Assembly: GCF_042852765.1 (NCBI RefSeq)
Contig: NZ_AP031414.1
Direction: 5' to 3' (one strand)
DNA from: Schaedlerella glycyrrhizinilytica_A
Lineage (GTDB): Bacteria; Bacillota; Clostridia; Lachnospirales; Lachnospiraceae
Length of the DNA: 64,000 nt
Within the stretch, counting starts at the first letter, position 1, and every line of letters starts with the position of its first letter. The notes beneath the pieces were generated by a model. It saw only the letters and a list, made by a program, of their open reading frames with translations, did not search any database and was not told where the DNA came from. Shown piece by piece: positions 58,045-64,000 of the stretch. A program made the translations under genes and the position numbers.

Positions 58045-58554
58045 ATGAGTATTCAGGTATTGACCAATTATTTTATAGAATACGGAGCATTTTTTATCTT
58101 CCTGATCGTACTGCTGGAATATTTGAATTTACCGGGATTTCCGGCGGGCGTGATCATGCCGCTGGCGGGGATCTGGGCGGCAAAAGGGGAGATCGGATTT
58201 CCGATGGTGATGCTTTTGTCCGTTGCGGCAGGGCTTGTCGGAAGCTGGGCGTTGTATCTGTTGGGGCGGCTTGGAGGAACGAAAGTGATGGAATTCTATT
58301 TCCGGAAGTTTCCGAAGCAGCAGCCGGTCATTGAGGACAAGATGCAGATGCTCCGGGAAAAAGGCTGTATCGGTGTGTTCGTGAGCAAACTGCTCCCGAT
58401 GGTGCGGACGATCATCTCGATCCCGGCGGGAATGGTGCGCATGGACTTTCTCAAATATACGGTCAGTTCTGTATGCGGAATTTTTATCTGGAATCTTGTG
58501 TTCGTCGGAGCCGGATATTTTTTCGGCGAGACGGCGATCCGGATTCTGGGATAG
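58045..58554 (+). CDS. DedA-family membrane protein
   Basis: A 169-residue DedA protein with about four to five spans. The family motif region 'LPGFPAGVIMPLAGIWAAKG' and the 'FVSKLLPMVRTIISIPAGMVRM' segment are clear. DedA proteins move or flip phospholipids such as undecaprenyl phosphate or phosphatidylethanolamine. The gene heads a group with a glycosyltransferase and an acyltransferase-like protein. Its ribosome binding site is part of a strong hairpin. Confidence 0.92.
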   Translation: MSIQVLTNYFIEYGAFFIFLIVLLEYLNLPGFPAGVIMPLAGIWAAKGEIGFPMVMLLSVAAGLVGSWALYLLGRLGGTKVMEFYFRKFPKQQPVIEDKMQMLREKGCIGVFVSKLLPMVRTIISIPAGMVRMDFLKYTVSSVCGIFIWNLVFVGAGYFFGETAIRILG

Positions 58555-58569
58555 CGGGGAGGAATGAGA

Positions 58570-59901
58570 ATGAAGATCGCAATGCTTACGAATAATTACA
58601 AACCATTTTTAGGAGGAGTTCCGATCTCGGCGGAACGGCAGGCGAAAGAACTGGTGAAACTGGGACATGAAGTAACGGTGTTTGCGCCGGAATATGACGG
58701 AGAACTTCCGGAGGGAGAGGATCATTTTGACGAAAACGGGATCCGGATCTTTCGCTATGGGACATCGGCGAGATGTATGGAGAACGGGATGGTCTATCCG
58801 AGACTGATCTTAAAAGAGATCACAAAAGTGTTTGAAGAGGAGTCGTTTGATCTGATCCACACGCATCATCCGATGTTTGTCGGGATGACGGCATTATATC
58901 TGGGGCGGAAATATCAGCTTCCGGTGATCTATACCTATCATACAAGATATGAAGATTATCTGCATTATATCGGATTTTTGAAGCCCGAGGGAAAGGGGAG
59001 GATCTTGAAGCAGCAGCTTTTGAAATTGGGGCAGAATGTAGTGGTTCCGGAATTTATGAGATGGTTTACGAACCAATGCGATCTGGTGCTGGCGCCGACG
59101 GCGGGGATGCAGAAACGGATCCGTGAAAACGGAACGAGAATGCCGATGGCAGTTTTCCCGACAGGACTGGAAGAGACATTTTATCAGGAACATCCAAAAG
59201 AAGCCGGAGAAATCCGCCGGAAATATATGGGAGGACAACAGAACGTATCCGGAAGAACAGACGGGTACATGTTCTGCACGGCGGGACGTCTGGAAGAGGA
59301 GAAAAATCCCCATTTCCTGTTGAAAGGGATCCGGAAACTGAAAGAAAAAATGGACGGAACATTTTTCAGAGTGCTCCTGATTGGAAACGGAAGCATGACG
59401 GAAGAACTGAAAGCAGAAGCGAAAAAACTCGGGATCGAAGAAGAGATCGTGTTTGTCGGAAAAGTTCCGAATGAAAAGCTGAACTGCTATCTTCAGGCAT
59501 GCGACGCATTTTTATTTACGTCAAAATCCGAGACACAGGGGATCGTGCTTGCGGAAGCATTTGCGGCGGGACTTCCGGTTGTGGCTGTGGAGGCGTCCGG
59601 CGTGGAGGACATTGTGGAAAACGGAGTGAATGGATTCCGTACAGCGGAAGACGTCGAGATCTGGGCAGACAAGATCTTGGAAATGTTAGATAAAAGGGAA
59701 GAGATGAGCGAACGTGCAAAAGTGACGGCGGCAGGATACCGGTCCGCGCGGCTGGCGATGTATGAGGAACTGCTGTATCGGCAGTGCATTGTGGCGAAAG
59801 AAATTGCCGGAGAATATGAGGAGGAAATGGATTATGAGTATAAAGAAGATCGGACAGAACATACTGCAGGCGGTGTTTTCCGGATATTTAAAGCTTCTTG
59901 A
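58570..59901 (+). CDS. Glycosyltransferase family 4 (glycolipid type)
   Basis: A 443-residue GT-B glycosyltransferase. ATG 58570 is eight bases after GGGGAGG, better than ATG 58564. The N-terminus 'KIAMLTNNYKPFLGGVPISA' and the donor-site 'SKSETQGIVLAEAFAAGLPV' (EX7E motif) are those of GT4 diacylglycerol or mannosyl transferases. The C-terminal 68 bases overlap the next gene. With DedA and DUF374 neighbours a role in membrane glycolipid synthesis is likely (inference). Confidence 0.88.
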   Translation: MKIAMLTNNYKPFLGGVPISAERQAKELVKLGHEVTVFAPEYDGELPEGEDHFDENGIRIFRYGTSARCMENGMVYPRLILKEITKVFEEESFDLIHTHHPMFVGMTALYLGRKYQLPVIYTYHTRYEDYLHYIGFLKPEGKGRILKQQLLKLGQNVVVPEFMRWFTNQCDLVLAPTAGMQKRIRENGTRMPMAVFPTGLEETFYQEHPKEAGEIRRKYMGGQQNVSGRTDGYMFCTAGRLEEEKNPHFLLKGIRKLKEKMDGTFFRVLLIGNGSMTEELKAEAKKLGIEEEIVFVGKVPNEKLNCYLQACDAFLFTSKSETQGIVLAEAFAAGLPVVAVEASGVEDIVENGVNGFRTAEDVEIWADKILEMLDKREEMSERAKVTAAGYRSARLAMYEELLYRQCIVAKEIAGEYEEEMDYEYKEDRTEHTAGGVFRIFKAS

Positions 59902-60532
59902 AAAGACCGTACATATGGAATGGGATGAAGACCGGCTTTACGGGAACAGTCAGATCTTCGGGTTCTGGCATGAAGACAGTTTTATCATGAATCTGGTTTT
60001 GAAAAATCTGCGCGGAAAGACAGCGCCGGTGGATGTGATCGTGACCGCAGATACAAGAGGAAATTATATTGAGCATATGATCAAAAAGTGTGGAGGAAAT
60101 GCGCTGCGGATCCCGGACGGTTATGCGGCGTTTGGCGCATTGAAAAAATTAATGCAGTCGTCCTATGAGCAGACCCGTTCGCTGGCGATCGCATTGGACG
60201 GTCCGCTGGGACCGCGTCACGAGCCGAAAAAGCTGGCATTCTATCTTTCGGAACAAAGCGGCGACGATTTTGTCGGGATCAGCGTGCACTATTCTTCCTG
60301 TTTCCGGATGTTCTGGAGATGGGATCACTATGCGGTACCGCTTCCGTTTTCCACAGTGACCGTGGCGATCCGGGATTACGGGGAAGTCAGCAAGCGCACG
60401 ATCCCGGAGCTTCCGGTCACGGCGGTAGTTTCCGGTGTCCCGGCTCCGGCTATGGCTCGGGAATCCCATCCTCCGGTACATCGCGCCGGACAAATGATCA
60501 AAGATACACTCCGCTATCAGAAAATTGTGTGA
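59834..60532 (+). CDS. DUF374 / lysophospholipid acyltransferase-like protein
   Basis: A 232-residue protein related to DUF374 and LpxL-type acyltransferases: 'IFGFWHEDSFIMNLVLKNL' carries the His-x-x-x-x-Asp-like pair, and 'LAIALDGPLGPRHEPKKLAF' is the conserved DGPxGPRxxxK motif. ATG 59834 is preceded by GAGGAGGAAA. It overlaps the glycosyltransferase gene by 68 bases, an unusually long overlap, and the upstream part of its open frame is shadow. Likely acylates a lipid or glycolipid. Confidence 0.83.
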   Translation: MSIKKIGQNILQAVFSGYLKLLEKTVHMEWDEDRLYGNSQIFGFWHEDSFIMNLVLKNLRGKTAPVDVIVTADTRGNYIEHMIKKCGGNALRIPDGYAAFGALKKLMQSSYEQTRSLAIALDGPLGPRHEPKKLAFYLSEQSGDDFVGISVHYSSCFRMFWRWDHYAVPLPFSTVTVAIRDYGEVSKRTIPELPVTAVVSGVPAPAMARESHPPVHRAGQMIKDTLRYQKIV

Positions 60533-60586
60533 TATACTATAAAAAGACGCCGGAATTGTGGGAGTGCACAGCACAAAACAATTCGT

Positions 60587-60862
60587 AGCGTCAGTGTACA
60601 AGGGGGAAAACGGTCGATGAAGCGCAAATCTCAGCCTCTTTGTTGTTACTTTCGCTCCGCGTACGTCTCTGTACGCGTCGTTCAAGTGCCTAAAAGAGGC
60701 TGAGATTTGTCTCTTCTCGACTCGCAGACCTCAACCGCGGATATTTCGGTGCTTTTCAAGGCAGACGATTGAAGCGTACTGGATGTACGCTGATTGAGGA
60801 TAACGCTGAAAATCACCGGAATTACGCGGTTTGAGGCGTATTTCCCCTTGTACATTGACGCT
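60587..60862. mobile_element. MITE-like element, full-length member of the repeat family
   Basis: A 276-bp element with terminal inverted repeats of about 24 bases: the left end AGCGTCAGTGTACAAGGGGG and the complement of the right end AGCGTCAATGTACAAGGGGA agree at all but two positions. Inside, AAATCTCAGCCTCTT at 60626-60640 pairs exactly with AAGAGGCTGAGATTT at 60694-60708, enclosing GCGTAC/GTACGC. It codes for no protein. It is the parent form from which the shorter copies, for example at 53946-53999, can be derived. No target duplication is visible. Confidence 0.75.
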
Positions 60863-60926
60863 TAGGTATCTTTTTCCCCCGGTATCCCGGGGTGGTATGA
60901 AGAACAGCAAGGAGGGACAGCATCAT

Positions 60927-61625
60927 ATGGAAATGAATCATGTGTTGGTAGTGGAAGACGATAAAGAGATCAGAGAGGGAGTCCGGATCTATCTGCAAAG
61001 TCAGGGATATGAAGTCTTTGAGGCGGCAGACGGGATCGAGGGATTGGAAGTGATAGAAAAAGAGGAGATCCATTTGGCGATCGTGGACATTATGATGCCA
61101 CGGATGGACGGGATCCATATGACGATGAAGCTGCGGGAAAAGCATGATTTTCCGGTGATCATGCTCTCGGCGAAATCAGAAGAAGTCGATAAAGTCATGG
61201 GATTGAACATCGGGGCGGACGACTATGTGACGAAACCGTTTACGCCGATGGAACTGATGGCGCGGGTCAATTCCCAGCTTCGCAGATACCGGAGATTTAT
61301 GGAAAAACTGGAGCCAAAAGAAAATGTGCATGTCATCGGCGGTCTTGAGATCAACGAAGATACGGTACAGGTCACAATGGACGGAAGCCCGGTGAAGCTG
61401 ACGCCGATCGAGTACAAGATCTTATTGCTGCTGGCAAAAAATCCGGGGCATGTATTTTCGGCGGAAGAAATTTACGAGCGGGTCTGGCAGGAACGTGCGA
61501 TCAATACGGATACGATCATGGTACATGTCCGCAACATTCGTGAGAAGATCGAGATCGATCCGAAAAATCCAAAATATTTAAAGGTGGTGTGGGGTGTTGG
61601 ATACAAAATTGAAAAACAATCATAA
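60927..61625 (+). CDS. OmpR-family response regulator
   Basis: A 232-residue regulator with receiver ('VLVVEDDKEIREGVRIYLQS', phospho-acceptor Asp54 in 'AIVDIMMPRMDG', Lys in 'VTKPFTPMELMARV') and an OmpR winged helix ('LTPIEYKILLLLAKNPGHVF', 'NTDTIMVHVRNIREKIE'). ATG 60927 follows AAGGAGGG; the frame upstream lies in the MITE-like element. It overlaps the kinase gene by 32 bases. VanR/ResD-like in overall pattern. Confidence 0.94.
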   Translation: MEMNHVLVVEDDKEIREGVRIYLQSQGYEVFEAADGIEGLEVIEKEEIHLAIVDIMMPRMDGIHMTMKLREKHDFPVIMLSAKSEEVDKVMGLNIGADDYVTKPFTPMELMARVNSQLRRYRRFMEKLEPKENVHVIGGLEINEDTVQVTMDGSPVKLTPIEYKILLLLAKNPGHVFSAEEIYERVWQERAINTDTIMVHVRNIREKIEIDPKNPKYLKVVWGVGYKIEKQS

Positions 61626-63762
61626 ATTCGCAGGTATTTTGATCGTCGTGTTTCTTCTGATCTGTTCGATCGGTATGACAGCCTCGTATCCGATGTATAA
61701 AAATCGGATCAGTGAAGCCGGAGACCGGGCAGAACTGGAAGATGCGATCGAGAACATTTGGGATAATCTGGTCCCGGGAATCCATTTCCTGTATAACGAA
61801 GTGTATCAGGAGACGGATCAGTCATACGTCATGGAGAATTATGGCGGGCAAGAGTTTTTCTTACTCCGGAAATATATCGAGTGTGAATTGTATGATGCAG
61901 ACGGCAATGCGCTGACCGGAAACAATGATGAGAAATTTGCAAAGAAACTGAAAGATGAAGACAGTAACTATGCATTTCGGGCAACATTTGATGTTGATGC
62001 AGGCGGAGAATTGACCGAGGTCACGGTTGACGGAAGCGCGCAGAAAGCGCAGGAACAGTATCAGATCGAAAAGGCTCTGTATAATGCGTTTGAATACGAC
62101 GATAATTGGGATTATGTTTCGGAACCGTCAGATGTGACGGCAGTTTTTGCGATCACGCAGGAAAATCTGGACGCGTATATGACGGATAATTCCTATGATA
62201 CATGGATGTATGCGGTCGCTCTTTCGGATGACAGTACCTATATCATGTTGGAATGGGGACTGGTGCTTCTCGTCGGAGCGGCGGCATTTGTGATCGCACT
62301 GAATAAAGGCTTGCGGATCTGGGATTGGAAGATCTTCCGGGCGCCGCTTGGTCTGGTGCTGCTTGTGTGGGCATATTTTGCCGGAAACCGGCTGAGCCGC
62401 GCGCAGGCTGCATGGAGTGCGATCAGCGGACGTTTCGCATCGGATTCTTCGCTCGGCGGGATCCAGCGTGACTTTGCGGCGATGACAGAGCAGCTGCTCA
62501 ATGTGGGAATGTGGTTTCTTGTATTTGCAGGTGTGTACTGGGGCGTGACCTGTCTGTCCGCGATCCTGTTTATGAAGAAAGAATATTGGAGAAAACGGAC
62601 GATCTGCGGTTTCGTGTATACATGGTATAAACAAAGCGGAGAGGACTCGGATGATAAGATCCGCAAGGGAATGAATGGGATCACCGGCTTTGTAAAACAT
62701 TGCTGGCAGACGTTCAGAGGGTGGATCCACCGGATTTATGACGGTCTGCTCCATATGGATATTCAGGAGAAGACAAATAAAAATATCTTGCGTATCGTGA
62801 TCCTCAATTTTATCGTGCTTGTGATCATCACCTGTTTCTGGTTTTTCGGAATTTTTGCTTTGATCATCTATTCTGTATTGCTGTTTTTGTTCCTGCGGAA
62901 ATATTTTCGGGATATCCAGAACAAATATCAGCTGCTTCTGGAATCGACCAATCTGTTGGCGGACGGGAATTTAGACGCGCCGATCGACGGCGATCTCGGA
63001 ATCTTTAATCCGATGAAAGAAGAGATCCAGAAGATCCAGAAAGGATTTAAGAAAGCGGTCGAGGAAGAAGTGAAAAGCGAGCGGATGAAGACGGAACTGA
63101 TCACCAATGTTTCCCACGATCTGAAGACGCCGCTGACCGCGATCATCACATATGTGGATCTTTTGAAATCCGAGGAAGATCCGGAGAAACGTAAGGAATA
63201 TCTGGAAGTTCTGGAACGGAAATCACTGCGGTTGAAAGTGTTGATCGAAGATCTGTTTGAGATCAGCAAAGCCACAAGCAAAAATGTGACGATGAATTTT
63301 ATGAAAGTGGACATTGTGGGACTCTTAAAACAGGTCGGACTGGAATGCGATCGGAAGATCAAAGAGGCGGATCTGGATTTCCGGTGGAATCTTCCGGAAG
63401 AGAAAGTGGTACTCTTACTGGACAGCCAGAAAACCTATCGTGTCTTTGAAAACCTGATTGTGAACATCACGAAATACGGTATGCCGCATACGCGCGTCTA
63501 TATCGATCTTATCGAGCAGGAGAATGGTGTGACGGTCACCATGAAAAATGTGTCCGCGGCGGAGCTGAACTTTAATCCGGACGAGATCACGGCACGGTTT
63601 GTGCGCGGAGATTCTTCCAGAAATACGGAGGGGTCCGGGCTGGGACTGGCGATCGCCCAGAGCTTTACAGAGTTACAATACGGAACATTGAAAGTTTCGA
63701 CAGACGCGGATCTGTTCAAGGTGGAGATTGATTTCCCGAAGAGAACGGAGACTGCAAAGTGA
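61594..63762 (+). CDS. Sensor histidine kinase (HisKA/HATPase)
   Basis: A 722-residue kinase starting at GTG 61594 (AAAGGTGG upstream) within the regulator gene. An N-terminal span (residues about 13-33), an extracytoplasmic domain of about 180 residues, and further spans up to about residue 430 form the sensor. The HAMP-like linker is followed by HisKA with His508 in 'NVSHDLKTPLTAIITYVDLL', and by the HATPase with 'VFENLIVNITKYGMP' and 'GSGLGLAIAQSFTELQYG'. The signal is unknown. Confidence 0.93.
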   Translation: MLDTKLKNNHKFAGILIVVFLLICSIGMTASYPMYKNRISEAGDRAELEDAIENIWDNLVPGIHFLYNEVYQETDQSYVMENYGGQEFFLLRKYIECELYDADGNALTGNNDEKFAKKLKDEDSNYAFRATFDVDAGGELTEVTVDGSAQKAQEQYQIEKALYNAFEYDDNWDYVSEPSDVTAVFAITQENLDAYMTDNSYDTWMYAVALSDDSTYIMLEWGLVLLVGAAAFVIALNKGLRIWDWKIFRAPLGLVLLVWAYFAGNRLSRAQAAWSAISGRFASDSSLGGIQRDFAAMTEQLLNVGMWFLVFAGVYWGVTCLSAILFMKKEYWRKRTICGFVYTWYKQSGEDSDDKIRKGMNGITGFVKHCWQTFRGWIHRIYDGLLHMDIQEKTNKNILRIVILNFIVLVIITCFWFFGIFALIIYSVLLFLFLRKYFRDIQNKYQLLLESTNLLADGNLDAPIDGDLGIFNPMKEEIQKIQKGFKKAVEEEVKSERMKTELITNVSHDLKTPLTAIITYVDLLKSEEDPEKRKEYLEVLERKSLRLKVLIEDLFEISKATSKNVTMNFMKVDIVGLLKQVGLECDRKIKEADLDFRWNLPEEKVVLLLDSQKTYRVFENLIVNITKYGMPHTRVYIDLIEQENGVTVTMKNVSAAELNFNPDEITARFVRGDSSRNTEGSGLGLAIAQSFTELQYGTLKVSTDADLFKVEIDFPKRTETAK

Positions 63763-63805
63763 GCGAAAGGATGAAAGAAACTATAAGAGAATGATGAAAA
63801 CAGAG

Positions 63806-63876
63806 ACCTTATCGGCATGTTACAAGCGAAATTTCACAAGTGGAATTTCACGTGCAGAATGTCGGTAAGGTTTTTC
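63806..63876 (+). terminator. Terminator of the two-component operon
   Basis: ACCTTATCGGCAT at 63806-63818 pairs with ATGTCGGTAAGGT ending at 63871 through two G-U pairs, followed by TTTTTCTTTT. The loop contains a nested repeat of AATTTCAC. Confidence 0.7.
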
Positions 63877-63905
63877 TTTTGAATGGAAATGTGATAAGAT
63901 GGTGA

Positions 63906-63949
63906 TACCCAAAGCGAACACTTTGTATTGAAAGTGTTCGTTTTGGGTA
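63906..63949. other. 19-bp inverted repeat near the window end
   Basis: TACCCAAAGCGAACACTTT at 63906-63924 pairs with AAAGTGTTCGTTTTGGGTA at 63931-63949 with one G-U. It may be an operator or leader hairpin of a gene beyond the window; a TTGACA follows at 63963-63968 without a clear -10. Confidence 0.5.
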
Positions 63950-64000
63950 GTGCCGCGATGTATTGACACCGGCTTTTTATAGGATCGGGCAGAGAAGAAT

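Noticed and set aside
1..64000. CRISPR array, rRNA genes, prophage or replication origin
   Set aside because: No regularly spaced identical repeats, no rRNA sequence, no phage structural genes and no DnaA-box cluster were seen.

Overview
The window looks like a chromosomal segment of an anaerobic, gut-type Firmicute, most likely a Lachnospiraceae member (Dorea/Mediterraneibacter/Blautia-like). The reasons are moderate GC, strong GGAGG ribosome binding sites, oxygen-sensitive enzymes (NrdDG, radical SAM, rubredoxin fusion), a C_GCAxxG_C_C protein, a DUF4317-like protein, FliB, and glycan-foraging genes (GH95, GH3, GH79). The family-level placement is inference from gene content; no marker gene is present to fix it.

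Layout. 1-2.8 kb: end of a membrane-protein gene, a radical SAM enzyme, and an overlapping membrane protein that ends in a (Cys-Ala)6-GGGRAGCS tail. 2.9-12.1 kb: YitT-type membrane protein, then a LacI-controlled locus (operator, sugar ABC transporter, GH95 fucosidase) interrupted by an IS256-family element whose transposase carries a nonsense codon. 12.3-15 kb: small conserved genes and a candidate minus-strand small RNA. 15.2-22.4 kb: peptide-type ABC transporter with a carboxylesterase. 22.4-28.8 kb: KDG kinase, then a BceAB-like exporter divergent from a LytTR/GHKL two-component pair, with four regularly spaced repeats between them. 28.9-33.3 kb: HAD hydrolase, GH3 and GH79 glycosidases. 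33.2-35.6 kb: a structured repeat, a retron (ncRNA plus reverse transcriptase) whose RT frame runs without a stop into a ferredoxin, and an unknown 154-aa gene. 36-39.1 kb: LysR regulator, TrxB-like flavoprotein and YeiH-type exporter. 39.2-51.2 kb: housekeeping and transport (DeoB, DUF5058 transporter pair with M20 peptidase, two MATE exporters flanking endonuclease III, M18 aminopeptidase, FliB, PurF-like protein). 51.3-57.9 kb: tRNA-Gly, NrdDG with two NrdR-box-like sites, flavoredoxin-rubredoxin, Xpt, HAD phosphatase, tRNA-Ala, MBL-fold protein. 58-63.8 kb: DedA, glycosyltransferase and DUF374 acyltransferase, a 276-bp MITE-like element, and an OmpR/HisKA two-component system.

How parts work together. 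The ABC transporter, GH95 and LacI genes form a fucosylated-glycan uptake unit. The GH3, GH79 and KDG kinase genes suggest use of hexosamine/uronate polysaccharides. DedA, glycosyltransferase and acyltransferase suggest glycolipid or membrane-lipid work. The two most interesting loci are the radical SAM/Cys-Ala-tail pair (1-2.7 kb) and the retron fused in frame to a ferredoxin (33.5-35 kb). A dispersed family of palindromic repeats (ends near AGCGTCAGTGTACAAGGGG) occurs at least seven times. One copy forms the 5' coding part of a HAD gene.
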